Source: Paenibacillus sp. FSL H8-0048
Lineage (GTDB): Bacteria; Bacillota; Bacilli; Paenibacillales; Paenibacillaceae
Assembly (NCBI RefSeq): GCF_038002825.1
Contig: NZ_JBBODF010000001.1
Location: forward strand, 6,448,001-6,512,000
Length of the DNA stretch: 64,000 nucleotides
Reading direction: 5' to 3'
The notes under the pieces were generated by a model. It did not search any database and had not been told where the DNA came from. It saw only the letters and a list, made by a program, of their open reading frames with translations. A program made the translations under genes and the position numbers. Numbering within the stretch: the first letter of the stretch is position 1; each line of letters begins with the position of its first letter. Shown piece after piece: positions 34,745-43,953 of the stretch.

Positions 34745-36616
34745 TTATTGTATGGAATCGAGCTGTTTGCCGACCTGCTGCGGGAACAGCTGGAGCGGAA
34801 CCTGGCCTCCTCCTGCCGCCTGCAGGGTGCGGTAGATATCCACCTGGCCCCAGCCGTAATACTTATCATGGCCGGCGGTACCCAGATCGATGGCATTAGA
34901 GGTCAAGAGTGCAGCCACTTCCTTGTTCGTAAGCGCAGGGTTCAAGGAGCGCACCAGCCCGGCCAGCGCCGCTACATGGGGACTGGCCATCGAGGTGCCG
35001 GATAACGCTGCATACTGATTATCGGGATAGGTGCTGGCAATGCTCTCCCCGGGTGCAGCCACATCGATGTAGTCCCCGTAATTGGAGAAGGAAGCACGCT
35101 CTCCCGCGGCATTCGTTGCGGCGACGGCAATCACCTCTTCGTAGGCTGCCGGATATCCCGGCCGCTCTGTATTGTCATTGCCGGAAGCGGAGACAATCAC
35201 CACATCCCGGTCATAGGCATACTTAATTGCATCATGCATAAACTGTGAGTCGGCATAGTTGCCCAGGCTGAGATTAATCACCTTGGCCCCCTGATCTGCC
35301 GCCCAGATAATGCCTTCGGCCACCGAATAGGTGGTGCCCGCCCCGGAATTATCGAGCGCTTTTACCGGAAGGATCTTGTTGTACCAGCTAATGCCGGCGA
35401 CGCCTTCCTCATTATTGGTTAACGCTCCGATGATTCCGGCCACATGGGTGCCATGCCCGACATCGTCATCCGGTGTGCTGCCGCTGGTAATCGCATTGTA
35501 GCCTTTGAGCAGCTGCCCTTTCAGATCCGGGTGGTTTGCTTGAACACCGGTATCCACAACGGCGATTACGATCTCCTTGCTGCCCTTGGACAGATTCCAG
35601 CCCTGCGGGGTTTCGATCGCCGGCAGATTCCACTGGTAAGTCGAGAAGAGCAGGTCGTTAGGGGTAATCACATTAGCTCCCGTATTTTCACTGACCGTAT
35701 CATTGGTTAAGTACATATAGTGAGGCTCTGCGTAGAGCGGATGCCACTTATTGGCGAAGTATGTCTTGAGCTGGGAGTAACTCATCTGCTCCGACCGGAA
35801 AATATAGGCATACCCCAGCTTGCGCGGCTCCTTGCAGCGGATATCGGCGGTGATGGTCTGAAGCTGTGCCGCTGTGGGATGTCCGTTCGGGAAACGGACG
35901 ACAATCTCATTCTCGTAGTAATGGCTGGCGTTCTCATTGTCATGTCCGGTCTTGACCGTGATGTCCTTCAAGGTATCAGCGTGGACGGATTCTATCCGGT
36001 ACTTGCCTTCCTTCGGGTACGGAATGAGCCGCAGATTCTTAAGCTGATGCAGTGCAACGCGGTCCAGAATCTTCTGGTTAATCAGGGCGATGACAGCCAT
36101 TTGACCCTCCCGGTTACGCTGGGCTACGAAATAATACTTTTTGTCACCGATGATGAACGAGGGTGATTCATAGGACTGGTGGCCTTTGATCGCAGATTTG
36201 GCGGTGTTCAGATAATGAAGCAGCTGCTTATTCTCCTGGTCAGTGCCTTCCGGCAGAGAAGATTTGAAGGTGGTTGTCTTACGGGTGTTGAAATCAACCA
36301 GCATCAGCATGGTGATATGCCCGTGCCCCTGCTGAAGGCTCTGCGCATATGCTGAGATAGCTTCAGGCGAAGCGTGGTGCATATCGGCCAGAAAGGTGCT
36401 CAGATGTCTGTTTACATCAACGCGGTTCAGCTTGTCAGTGGCTGTAACATCCTGCACAAGGGTGGTTTTCTTGATTACTTTTTCCTCAGAGGGATTAGGC
36501 ACAGACGCTTGCCGAAGGGTGCCGCCGCTGCCTTCCGGCCGCAGGGCGAAGGTGAGCAGCAGTACGGTCAACGCAGCAGTGACTATACCGGCGACGGTTA
36601 AATTTTTACGTGACAT
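34745..36616 (-). CDS. Secreted subtilisin-like serine protease (S8)
   Basis: 623 aa. An N-terminal signal or anchor segment (NLTVAGIVTAALTVLLLTFAL) is followed by a pro-region of about 300 residues, probably including an S8-inhibitor-like part (NEIVVRFPNGHPTAAQLQTI). The catalytic triad motifs are VVDTGVQ (Asp about 353), GHGTHVAGI (His about 388) and SGTSMASPHVAALAG (Ser about 540). The long pro-region is larger than in classical subtilisins. AAAGGAGCGG precedes ATG 36616. It is convergent with the MocR gene with only 12 bp between them. Confidence 0.94.
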   Translation of the reverse strand: MSRKNLTVAGIVTAALTVLLLTFALRPEGSGGTLRQASVPNPSEEKVIKKTTLVQDVTATDKLNRVDVNRHLSTFLADMHHASPEAISAYAQSLQQGHGHITMLMLVDFNTRKTTTFKSSLPEGTDQENKQLLHYLNTAKSAIKGHQSYESPSFIIGDKKYYFVAQRNREGQMAVIALINQKILDRVALHQLKNLRLIPYPKEGKYRIESVHADTLKDITVKTGHDNENASHYYENEIVVRFPNGHPTAAQLQTITADIRCKEPRKLGYAYIFRSEQMSYSQLKTYFANKWHPLYAEPHYMYLTNDTVSENTGANVITPNDLLFSTYQWNLPAIETPQGWNLSKGSKEIVIAVVDTGVQANHPDLKGQLLKGYNAITSGSTPDDDVGHGTHVAGIIGALTNNEEGVAGISWYNKILPVKALDNSGAGTTYSVAEGIIWAADQGAKVINLSLGNYADSQFMHDAIKYAYDRDVVIVSASGNDNTERPGYPAAYEEVIAVAATNAAGERASFSNYGDYIDVAAPGESIASTYPDNQYAALSGTSMASPHVAALAGLVRSLNPALTNKEVAALLTSNAIDLGTAGHDKYYGWGQVDIYRTLQAAGGGQVPLQLFPQQVGKQLDSIQ

Positions 36617-36903
36617 GATTTCCGCTCCTTTCTGGTGGTTTCATATACGGGTTAGGGTTCGGAGCTGAAGCCGGTTTTATGCATCTTACGAAAAGGCTAC
36701 CGCCGTCCTTGGTTTTATGTTAATATCAAAAAGAAAGCGCCTTCCGGGGTTTGTACCGTTCTTTTCACAAGCAGGATTCTTCTCCGGTATCAGTACGGTG
36801 GAGGCTTAAGAGATTTTGTGATACTATCAAGAGAGTACAACTGCAATGTCTAAGTGTCATTAACAACCACTAATGCAAGGAACAATAAGGGGGAGCAACC
36901 GCC

Positions 36904-37401
36904 ATGTCAGCAGTAAGTGTGCAGAAATTGTGTGAATCGACGAGAGAGAAGCTTAAATCCGTTATCGACAAAATGGAACTGTTCCTGAACGAGCATGCGC
37001 TGCCGCAGCTTGTTACCGAAGAGGATGAAGAAACGCTGCATTTCTATCGGGGGTTCTTGTCCGATCTCCGCCATCTGCTGGTGTTCTCGGAAATGTCTTA
37101 TGAGAAGCTTGGGCTTGCACTGCGCCGCGCTACCTTTGATGAACCTTTCGCGCAAAAAGCGCTATATAATGTATATCATCTCGGAGTTAACAACTTCTTC
37201 TATCCTAAGAATGAGAGTTATTCGGAGGATGGACGTTATGCCTATACCGGGCAGGATGCGATCCGTTTCCGCAAGAAGCCTGTGCGTCCGGCACGCGATA
37301 TCATTATGGAGATCACCAAGGTCTATGAGGAACTGCGTGATGATCTGACTTATTATGAGAATGATTATTTGACGGAGAAGCGGATGCAGAATCAGGTGTA
37401 A
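36904..37401 (+). CDS. DUF3907 family protein (YpuI-like)
   Basis: 165 aa, soluble, mostly helical and charged. I recognise it as the DUF3907/YpuI type (VTEEDEETLHFYRGFLSDLRHLLVFSE and LYNVYHLGVNNFFYPKNESYSEDGRYAYTGQDAIRFR). Function unknown. ATG 36904 follows AAGGGGGAGCAACCGCC. The 287-bp upstream gap contains no evident gene. Confidence 0.85.
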   Translation: MSAVSVQKLCESTREKLKSVIDKMELFLNEHALPQLVTEEDEETLHFYRGFLSDLRHLLVFSEMSYEKLGLALRRATFDEPFAQKALYNVYHLGVNNFFYPKNESYSEDGRYAYTGQDAIRFRKKPVRPARDIIMEITKVYEELRDDLTYYENDYLTEKRMQNQV

Positions 37402-37437
37402 TCCATTGTCCGGTCTATAACCTTATTTCTGTTAAAA

Positions 37438-37482
37438 GGCTGTCCCAACTGCCAATATGGCTGCTTGGGGCGGTCTTTTTGT
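37438..37482 (+). terminator. Probable terminator after the DUF3907 gene
   Basis: An imperfect GC-rich hairpin (TGTCCCAA pairing with TTGGGGCGG) is followed by TTTTTG. Confidence 0.6.
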
Positions 37483-37557
37483 TGTTCCCCGGGTGAGCAG
37501 CCTTCAGCCGCATAGCCGATTTGTCCGGCGGGCATAATACATGACGAGGTGATCATT

Positions 37558-37773
37558 ATGACAAAACCGCTTGTGAAGTGTAGTGTGAGCAACTGTCATT
37601 TTTGGGGAGAACAGAACCTGTGCCGTGCCGAGGAAATTGTCATTGAGATCGATCAGCATGCAGGCAGCCGTTACATGGAGGAATACGCAGAGGAACTGAC
37701 GGCGGGTAATCATCAGGATCATGCCGGAACCTCGTCCGCAACCTGTTGTCTGACGTTCAAGCCGAACGCCTGA
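37558..37773 (+). CDS. DUF1540 domain protein
   Basis: 71-aa small Cys-rich protein: C-x-x-x-x-C near the N-terminus (VKCSVSNCHFW), a further Cys in LCRAEEI, and the terminal SATCCLTFKPN. The pattern is that of DUF1540, common in spore-formers; the Cys probably bind metal. ATG 37558 follows GACGAGGTGATCATT. Thirteen bases separate it from the next gene. Confidence 0.88.
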   Translation: MTKPLVKCSVSNCHFWGEQNLCRAEEIVIEIDQHAGSRYMEEYAEELTAGNHQDHAGTSSATCCLTFKPNA

Positions 37774-37786
37774 GAAGGAGGCCCTT

Positions 37787-38197
37787 ATGGATAATCCGAA
37801 TGATGAACCCAAAGTGGACCGTTCCGCCCGCAGAAAAGTTATTCTGCGCCCGCGCAGCAGAGTCGATTACCCCCGCCGGGACAGAAGCCACAATGAGGAG
37901 TATGCCGCCGAGCTCAGTCCGCTCCCGTCGCAGCTTCAGAGCACGATGGAACGGAGCGGGGAAGCTCAGCGGACTACGGGCAGTGTAAGAGAGGGAGAGG
38001 ACCGGAGTATCGGCTATATCGGGCTGGGCTTCGGTGTCGTATCCTTATTCATCTGGTCCATTATATTGGGGCCGATTGCCGCTGTTCTGGGGTATTATGC
38101 GTATGCCAGAGGTCAAAAATCAGCCGGAGCCTGGTCGATGGGGCTGGGGATTGTATCCACTTTGAGCTATTTTGTCTTAATTCCTTTTGCCCGTTAG
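37787..38197 (+). CDS. DUF4190-type small membrane protein
   Basis: 136 aa. The N-terminal 75 residues are Arg/Pro/Ser-rich and cytoplasmic. Two membrane helices follow (GYIGLGFGVVSLFIWSIILGP and MGLGIVSTLSYFVLIPFA) with the connecting AAVLGYYAYARGQKSAGAWS loop typical of DUF4190. Function unknown. AGAAGGAGG precedes ATG 37787. Confidence 0.82.
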   Translation: MDNPNDEPKVDRSARRKVILRPRSRVDYPRRDRSHNEEYAAELSPLPSQLQSTMERSGEAQRTTGSVREGEDRSIGYIGLGFGVVSLFIWSIILGPIAAVLGYYAYARGQKSAGAWSMGLGIVSTLSYFVLIPFAR

Positions 38198-38228
38198 AGC
38201 ACGCTGAATCCGCACATCCGCTTTTCAA

Positions 38229-38273
38229 AACAGGCTATCAGACCTAACTATGCAGGTCTGAAGTCTGTTTTTT
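38229..38273 (+). terminator. Terminator after the DUF4190-type gene
   Basis: CAGACCT/AGGTCTG inner stem with flanking ACAG/CTGT, followed by TTTTTT. Confidence 0.8.
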
Positions 38274-38352
38274 CGCTTAGGCATATAGTAATTACTGAGA
38301 ATAAATAGTAAAGTTCAAATATAAGACTTCTTGTGAAAGAGGGAATGGATGC

Positions 38353-39063
38353 ATGTCAATCAATGCCGCTGCGCCAAGCGGTCAGTTGAAATGGGTAGAC
38401 TTAAGAAGCTCAAGCATGAAGCGTGAGGATACCAAAGCGAACCCCGGAGTTACCGGCTCTTCCGCGGCAGCGTTCACCGCGATGCTCCAGCAGGCGGCCG
38501 GAACGTCTCAAGCCACTAACAGCAGCAATAAAAGCACATACGTTGCTCTTGCAGGTACCTCTTCGACGGATAATCTGCTGTGGCAGCAGCTTGGGGAAGC
38601 AGCAGAACCCAAAAGTGACATTTCCGGGGAAATAACGCAGACTGTGCCGACAGATTATGAACAGCTGATTCAGACGGCCAGTGCGAAATATGGCGTTCCG
38701 GTTGATCTGATCAAGGCGGTTATTGATACGGAATCCTCCTTTAATCCGAATGTTGTATCTTCTGCCGGTGCCAAAGGACTGATGCAGTTAATGGACGGAA
38801 CGGCTAACGGACTGGGTGTCTCCGACCCCTTCGATCCTGCCCAAAGCATAGACGGCGGTGTCCGATACCTCTCGTACCAGCTTAAGCGCTATGACGGACA
38901 GGAGAAGATGGCACTGGCCGCCTATAATGCCGGACCGGGCCGGGTGAACAAGCTTGGAGTCAGCAGCGATGCTGAGCTTATGGCGAACCTCTCTGAGCTT
39001 CCGAAGGAGACCCAGGCCTACATTGCCAAAATAGAACGCGCCCGCGCGCAATTCGCGGTATAA
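38353..39063 (+). CDS. Lytic transglycosylase (SLT domain)
   Basis: 236-aa peptidoglycan-cleaving enzyme. A Ser/Thr/Ala-rich N-terminal 110 residues without obvious signal peptide precede the SLT (Slt70/MltE) domain: YGVPVDLIKAVIDTESSFNPN (catalytic Glu in the TESSF motif), AGAKGLMQLMDGTA, DPAQSIDGGVRYLSYQLKRY and LAAYNAGPGRV. It resembles B. subtilis YjbJ (CwlQ). A strong terminator follows. Confidence 0.9.
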   Translation: MSINAAAPSGQLKWVDLRSSSMKREDTKANPGVTGSSAAAFTAMLQQAAGTSQATNSSNKSTYVALAGTSSTDNLLWQQLGEAAEPKSDISGEITQTVPTDYEQLIQTASAKYGVPVDLIKAVIDTESSFNPNVVSSAGAKGLMQLMDGTANGLGVSDPFDPAQSIDGGVRYLSYQLKRYDGQEKMALAAYNAGPGRVNKLGVSSDAELMANLSELPKETQAYIAKIERARAQFAV

Positions 39064-39068
39064 TATAA

Positions 39069-39126
39069 GGATCAAACGGAATTTGTACCCCTGTTCTTTT
39101 AGGGGGCGGGCCGTTTGATCCTTTTT
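39069..39126 (+). terminator. Terminator after the transglycosylase gene
   Basis: GGATCAAACGG (39069-39079) pairs with CCGTTTGATCC (39111-39121), then TTTTT; an inner CCCC/GGGG stem strengthens it. Confidence 0.87.
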
Positions 39127-39177
39127 GCAACCTATAAGCAGTTACGAATTCTAATCCACAAAGGAGAACGCCGATAT

Positions 39178-40329
39178 ATGCTGTATTGGGATTATGCCGC
39201 TGCTGCCCCTCCCTATGAGGAGGTAGTGCAGACGCTGGAGCAGGTGATGAGGAAGCACTTCGCCAACCCCTCTTCCCTGCACCGGGCGGGAGAAGAGGCG
39301 GACAAGCTGATCAAGCGTGCGCGCGAAGTATGCGCAGCTGCGCTTGATGTGCTGCCGCAGGAAATTATATTTACCTCAGGTGCTACCGAGAGTAACAATC
39401 TGGCGGTCAAAGGAGCTGCACTGCAGTATCAGAGCAGAGGGCGGCATATCGTAACCACGGAGCTGGAGCATCCTTCGGTCTACGAGAGCTGTCTTCAGCT
39501 GCAAAAGCTGGGCTGGGAGGTTACCTTCGTAGCCCCTGACTCTCATGGAGTAGTTGAACCCTCGCAGATTGCTGCTGCGGTCCGGCCGGATACGGTGCTG
39601 GTCAGTGTGATGCACGTGAATAATGAGATTGGCACGGTACAGCCGCTGCGCGAGATCGGACAACAGGTCAAGGCGGTGAACCGCCGGACCCTGTTCCATG
39701 TAGACGGCGTGCAGGGCTACGGGAAGCTTGAGGCTCCACTGAAGGCTTGGCAGGCAGATCTGTACAGCTTGTCCGCACATAAATTCCGCGGTCCGCGCGG
39801 GACGGGAATTCTCTATGTCAGAGAAGGAGTTACGTTGTTTCCCTTGCTGACGGGCGGGTCCCAGGAACAGGGCAAGCGCGCCGGGACAGAGAATGTGCCG
39901 AATATTGTAGCTTCAGCTAAGGCCATGCGGATGAGCGGGGAACAGCGGGAGACCTTCAGCGCCCGGATTCGTCCGCTCAAGGCTCAGCTGGAGAATTATA
40001 TAGCAGGGATACCGGAGCTTGTACTGAACAGTAGTAAGGACGGGGCGCCGCATATTGTCCACTTCTCTTACCCCGGCATGAAGGGGGAGGTTCTGGCGCG
40101 CAGGCTGGAGGAGCTCGGGATGGCAGTCGCCACACGCTCCGCCTGTTCCTCGCGTCTGGCTGAGCCTAGCCGGATTCTGCTGTCCATGGGCAGGGATAAT
40201 GCGGCTGCGCTTGGCGGTATACGGATCAGCCTGGGCGACAGCCACACACAGCTGGATGTGAGCCGGCTGGAGCAGGCGCTGCTGGCAGCCGTCCAATCCT
40301 TGAAGATTGCAGAAGGAGGCATGAAATAA
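39178..40329 (+). CDS. nifZ: Cysteine desulfurase (NifZ/IscS-like), sulfur donor for ThiI
   Basis: 383-aa PLP enzyme taking sulfur from cysteine. It starts MLYWDYAAAAPPYEEVV at ATG 39178 after AAAGGAGAACGCC. Motifs: FTSGATESNNLAVKG, VTTELEHPSVYES, MHVNNEIGTVQP, PLP lysine in SLSAHKFRGPRGTG (about residue 202), and the persulfide cysteine loop ATRSACSSRLAEPS (about 325). It lies 3 bp before thiI, the B. subtilis nifZ-thiI arrangement for 4-thiouridine in tRNA. Confidence 0.94.
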   Translation: MLYWDYAAAAPPYEEVVQTLEQVMRKHFANPSSLHRAGEEADKLIKRAREVCAAALDVLPQEIIFTSGATESNNLAVKGAALQYQSRGRHIVTTELEHPSVYESCLQLQKLGWEVTFVAPDSHGVVEPSQIAAAVRPDTVLVSVMHVNNEIGTVQPLREIGQQVKAVNRRTLFHVDGVQGYGKLEAPLKAWQADLYSLSAHKFRGPRGTGILYVREGVTLFPLLTGGSQEQGKRAGTENVPNIVASAKAMRMSGEQRETFSARIRPLKAQLENYIAGIPELVLNSSKDGAPHIVHFSYPGMKGEVLARRLEELGMAVATRSACSSRLAEPSRILLSMGRDNAAALGGIRISLGDSHTQLDVSRLEQALLAAVQSLKIAEGGMK

Positions 40330-40332
40330 CCA

Positions 40333-41628
40333 ATGACAACAACAGAGACAGGTAGCGGAGCACAGAAAGCCGGATACGGGAGCAGCATGGATTATGCGGA
40401 TATGCTCCTGCTGCGCTTCGGGGAGTTCATTCTGAAGGGCAAGAACCGCAGCCGGTTCGAGAAGACCGTACTGCGGCATGTGAAGGAGATGGTGAAGCCG
40501 TATCCGAACGTGAAGCTGACCCGGGAATTCGGGCGGATCTACGTCGAATTGAACGGTGATCCCGCAGGAGAATTAACGGAGGCGCTCGTAAAAGTATTCG
40601 GAATCGCCTCGATTAGCCCGGTGAAGGTCTCCCGGCCGGACTTCGAGGATATTCTTGATGCCAGCCGGACCTTCCTGCACCTTATCGCTCCTAGAGCGGG
40701 AACCAGCTTCAAGGTCAGCGCGCGCCGGGTGTGGAAGGGCTTCCCTTATGGCTCCATAGAAATGAATAAGCTTATAGCTACCCCGCTGCTGCAAGGCTAT
40801 CCGGGGCTGCTGGTAGATGTGAAGTCTCCCGATCTTGAGCTGAAGATTGAGATTCGGGAAGGTCATGCTCTTATTTTCTGCGAGAATATTGCCGGAGTCG
40901 GCGGCTTCCCGCTGGGAACGAACGGCAAGGCTATGCTGCTGCTCTCCGGCGGGATCGACAGTCCGGTTGCGGGCTGGTCATCGATGCGCAGAGGGCTGGA
41001 GGTAGAGTGCGTTCACTTTTACAGCTATCCTTATACGAGCGAGCTTGCCCGGCAGAAGGTTGTAGATTTGACGCGTATTTTGTCGCGTTATGCCGGTGTA
41101 ATTAAGCTGCATCTGGTTCCGTTCACGGAGGTGCAGACCTCTTTTACCGGGATCGGTCAGGATAATCTGATTATTACACTGATGCGCCGGGCTATGCTGC
41201 GGATTGCTACTGCCCTTGCGGAGAAGGAGGGGGCGCTTGCGCTGATTACCGGCGACAGTCTGGGCCAGGTGGCCAGTCAGACCCTGCCAAGTATGAATGT
41301 AATCGGACGTGCAACGGCTCTGCCGCTGCTGCGTCCGCTGGTGATGATGGACAAGAGTGAGATCGTGGAGCTCTCGCAGACCATCGGTACGTATGACTTG
41401 TCCATCCTGCCATATGAGGATTGCTGTACACTGTTCGTACCCAAATCGCCGACGACGAATCCGAACATGCGGATTGTAGACAAGATTGAAGCGACGCTGC
41501 CGGGCTATCAGGCGTTACTCGATACGGCGGTTGCCGGAACCGAGACCGTGCTTATTACACCTTATGGCGATGAGAAGCCGGCGGACTTAGTTCCGGCACA
41601 GGCAGGCCTTCAGGAAGAGTGGTTCTGA
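40333..41628 (+). CDS. thiI: tRNA 4-thiouridine synthase ThiI
   Basis: 431-aa sulfurtransferase that adenylates U8 of tRNA and inserts sulfur. The N-terminal ferredoxin-like and THUMP domains (LLRFGEFILKGKNRSRFEKTV; FKVSARRVWKGFPYGS) are followed by the PP-loop LLLSGGIDSPVAGWSSMRRG (about 198-217). There is no C-terminal rhodanese domain, as usual in Bacilli, so the desulfurase upstream supplies the sulfur. ATG 40333 has AAGGAGG 13 bases upstream; the first about 18 residues are not conserved and ATG 40387 is possible. Confidence 0.95.
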   Translation: MTTTETGSGAQKAGYGSSMDYADMLLLRFGEFILKGKNRSRFEKTVLRHVKEMVKPYPNVKLTREFGRIYVELNGDPAGELTEALVKVFGIASISPVKVSRPDFEDILDASRTFLHLIAPRAGTSFKVSARRVWKGFPYGSIEMNKLIATPLLQGYPGLLVDVKSPDLELKIEIREGHALIFCENIAGVGGFPLGTNGKAMLLLSGGIDSPVAGWSSMRRGLEVECVHFYSYPYTSELARQKVVDLTRILSRYAGVIKLHLVPFTEVQTSFTGIGQDNLIITLMRRAMLRIATALAEKEGALALITGDSLGQVASQTLPSMNVIGRATALPLLRPLVMMDKSEIVELSQTIGTYDLSILPYEDCCTLFVPKSPTTNPNMRIVDKIEATLPGYQALLDTAVAGTETVLITPYGDEKPADLVPAQAGLQEEWF

Positions 41629-42299
41629 AGAGCGAAGTCCATCCGGCGGCGCTTCCAGTGACCCGCAGCCAGAATACCGGCAATTACTGCGGCGATGAAC
41701 AGCATGTGCAGCAGGGGATGCGCCTTGAAATAAGGGGCAATGACCTTCTCGCCGGAAATCATGGTGGAGGCTGTGAAGCCAAGTACGCCTGACCCGAGAT
41801 AGATAATCCATGGATATCTCTTGATTAACCGGATAAACAGGGTGCTTCCCCAGACCACAATAGGCACACTGATCAGCAGTCCCAGCACCACTAACGTAAT
41901 ATTATGATTCGCTGCACCGGCAACAGCAATAACGTTGTCCAGTCCCATGGCTGCATCGGCTATCACAATCGTCCGGACTGCTGCCCACAGAGTTCCGCCG
42001 GCCTGAATATCCGTCTCTGCACTGCCGCCGGACAGCAGCTTATAAGCTATAAGGATTAACAGCAGCCCCCCGATTGCCAGCAGCCATGGAATTTTAAGCA
42101 GCCACACCACAAGAATCGTCGCGATGATCCGCAGGATCACTGCACCGCCTGTACCAAGCAGAATCGCCTGCTTCTGCCGCTTTCCCTGCAGGTTCCGAGC
42201 GGCCAGGCCGATGACGATGGCATTATCGCCCGCCAGAATCAGATCGAGGAACACAATATTCAGCAGAGATAATATGAAATCCGCAGCAGATGTATTCAT
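41610..42299 (-). CDS. TerC family integral membrane protein (YjbE-like)
   Basis: 229-aa TerC family protein with about seven membrane helices; relatives export Mn2+ or metallate secreted enzymes. Signature acidic motifs: LDLILAGDNAIVIGLAARNL near the start and ADAAMGLDNVIAVAGAA in the middle. AGGAGTGACCCGGG precedes ATG 42299. It is convergent with thiI, overlapping its 3' end by 19 nt, and divergent from a second TerC gene. Confidence 0.92.
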   Translation of the reverse strand: MNTSAADFILSLLNIVFLDLILAGDNAIVIGLAARNLQGKRQKQAILLGTGGAVILRIIATILVVWLLKIPWLLAIGGLLLILIAYKLLSGGSAETDIQAGGTLWAAVRTIVIADAAMGLDNVIAVAGAANHNITLVVLGLLISVPIVVWGSTLFIRLIKRYPWIIYLGSGVLGFTASTMISGEKVIAPYFKAHPLLHMLFIAAVIAGILAAGHWKRRRMDFALQNHSS

Positions 42300-42399
42300 C
42301 CCGGGTCACTCCTATAGGTTTGGTGGCTTACAGTCCCTTACAGCCAGTCAGGCCGTAGACTATAGATATACGCGGCAATCCGGCCGCACATGCGCAGTT

Positions 42400-42432
42400 T
42401 CTAAAATAGCGGGACAAGAAGCATAGCTTGTC
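42400..42432. promoter_or_regulatory. Hairpin between divergent TerC genes
   Basis: GGGACAAG (about 42411-42418) can pair with CTTGTCgCCC (about 42427-42436). A CATGT...ACATG arm lies just downstream. I do not find the yybP-ykoY manganese riboswitch consensus. Function unknown. Confidence 0.3.
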
Positions 42433-42481
42433 GCCCCCCGGCATACATGTAGATACATGGAGTTCAGGGAGGCTGAGGTGG

Positions 42482-43141
42482 ATGGATTCATTATTGCTGC
42501 TTGGTGAAATTCTGATGATTAATCTGGTGCTCAGCGGAGACAATGCCATGGTCATAGCGATGGCCAGCAAAAATCTGCCGGAGAAGCACAGGAAGCTGGC
42601 TGTCTGGTGGGGGGCAGCCGGAGCGGTCGCGCTCCGCTGTATCCTGACCTTCGCCGCAGTGCTGCTGCTCAAGATTCCCTATATTGAAGCCGGAGGGGCT
42701 ATGCTGCTGCTATGGATTTCTTTCAAGCTGCTGCTCGAGGACGAGGGAGAGCTGAGAATTGAGGGAAGCCCCAGCATCTGGAAGTCGGTGCGCACCATTC
42801 TGCTGGCAGACTTCATCATGAGCCTGGATAATGTACTGGCGATTGCCGGGCTTGCCAAAGGGGATTTGGCACTTATCGTAATCGGGATTGCGATCAGTAT
42901 TCCGATTGTTGTCTGGGGGAGCGGTATTATCGTGGGCTGGCTGCACCGCTTCCCGGTGCTGGTGTTCATCGGTGCCTATATTCTGGCGTATACCGCCGGG
43001 AACATGCTGCTGCAGGATGCCAAATTCGGTCCGGTGATTTCGTTCCTGCTGCCGTCGCTTCATGCTATGCTGCCGATCCTGCTGGGCATTATCGTGGTTG
43101 TTACGGGCATGCTGAAGCACCGGAAAGTATCCGCAGGCTGA
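42482..43141 (+). CDS. TerC family integral membrane protein
   Basis: 219 aa. Starts MDSLLLLGEILMINLVLSGDNAMVIAMASKNL at ATG 42482, with CAGGGAGGCTGAGG upstream; the frame to 42428 extends past the RBS and is unlikely. Seven membrane helices and the paired acidic motifs LSGDNAMVIAM and SLDNVLAIAGLA define the family. It is a paralogue of the divergent gene, differing in detail, so the pair is not a recent duplication. Likely metal-ion export or supply (inference). Confidence 0.92.
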   Translation: MDSLLLLGEILMINLVLSGDNAMVIAMASKNLPEKHRKLAVWWGAAGAVALRCILTFAAVLLLKIPYIEAGGAMLLLWISFKLLLEDEGELRIEGSPSIWKSVRTILLADFIMSLDNVLAIAGLAKGDLALIVIGIAISIPIVVWGSGIIVGWLHRFPVLVFIGAYILAYTAGNMLLQDAKFGPVISFLLPSLHAMLPILLGIIVVVTGMLKHRKVSAG

Positions 43142-43153
43142 TAACCGGCAATA

Positions 43154-43199
43154 ATAAGGCTGTACCAAAAGCTGGAAAGCTATTGGTACAGCCTTATTT
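43154..43199 (+). terminator. Terminator after the second TerC gene
   Basis: AATAAGGCTGTACCAA pairs with TTGGTACAGCCTTATT, followed by T-rich sequence. The symmetric A/T flanks allow bidirectional use. Confidence 0.82.
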
Positions 43200-43303
43200 C
43201 ATTTTTCCTGAGCATGCTCCGCCGCGATGTGTGAAGAATGATGGTGTTTTATGCGTTTATCAGCTAAAATAAAGACACGAAATTTTGAAGGGATAGGTGA
43301 AAG

Positions 43304-43816
43304 ATGTCTTCCAAAAATGACATGAAACTGGGTGTGTTCATCGCCGCCGCCGGCCTCGTGATTCTGCTGGGCAAGCTGGGGGTGTTCGGTTTTCTGGGAC
43401 GGGCCTTATGGCCGCTCATCATTCTGGTTCCTGGCCTGTTCCTGCATGTGCTCTTTTTCACCCGCCGCGCTTCTGCATCTGTACTTATTCCAGCGGGCAT
43501 ACTATCGGTGTACGGCTTGCTCTTCGGCTTATGCAATACCTGGGGCTGGGACCTCATGAGACACTTATGGCCTGTACTTCTGCTCGGAATCGCAGTTGGA
43601 CTATATGAATATTCGCTGTATGCCTCCGGCAGAACCGGAGGGTTAACATCAGCCGCTGTTATCCTTGGATTGCTTAGTGTAGTGCTGGTTATCTTCACCC
43701 TTTTAGGTACTGGGGCGCTCTATCTGCTCGGCGCTGTGCTGGTTGCTGCGGGACTGTGGCTGATGCTGGGAAGAGGCAGACCGGGAAGCCGCAAGAAGTG
43801 GAACGGTGGCTGGTAA
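43304..43816 (+). CDS. Small membrane protein, LiaI/LiaF-like transmembrane region
   Basis: 170 aa with about five hydrophobic segments, including LGVFIAAAGLVILLGKLGVFGFLGRALWPLIILVPGLFL, which has the G-x-W-P-L/I pattern of the LiaI-LiaF/DUF5668-type membrane domain. The tail is basic (RGRPGSRKKWNGGW). There is no soluble LiaF domain. A role in envelope stress is possible but not shown. Confidence 0.78.
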   Translation: MSSKNDMKLGVFIAAAGLVILLGKLGVFGFLGRALWPLIILVPGLFLHVLFFTRRASASVLIPAGILSVYGLLFGLCNTWGWDLMRHLWPVLLLGIAVGLYEYSLYASGRTGGLTSAAVILGLLSVVLVIFTLLGTGALYLLGAVLVAAGLWLMLGRGRPGSRKKWNGGW

Positions 43817-43925
43817 ACAGATCGTCAACACGCCTTGATAGGACAATTCAAGACCGCTGAGCCGGACATGAGGCAAAATTAGAAAAATTAAGCGGACTTG
43901 GCAACGTTTTTTTTCAGAAAAAGAC

Positions 43926-43953
43926 TTGCTTTTCATAGTACTTTCACTATAAA
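43926..43953 (+). promoter_or_regulatory. Promoter of typA
   Basis: TTGCTT (43926-43931) and TATAAA (43948-43953), 16-bp spacer, about 120 bp before typA. A GC-rich hairpin followed by TTCTTTT (43967-43997) lies in the leader and may act as an attenuator. Confidence 0.6.

Noticed and set aside
36617..36903. c-di-GMP riboswitch-like sequence (AAACC, GGTAGCC) upstream of the S8 protease on the minus strand
   Set aside because: Only short pieces resemble the consensus, in the wrong arrangement, and no proper stem-loops could be drawn.
42300..42481. yybP-ykoY manganese riboswitch upstream of the TerC genes
   Set aside because: Expected from the gene family, but neither strand shows the conserved GGGGAGUAG-type or closing TGAGACC segments; only generic hairpins are present.
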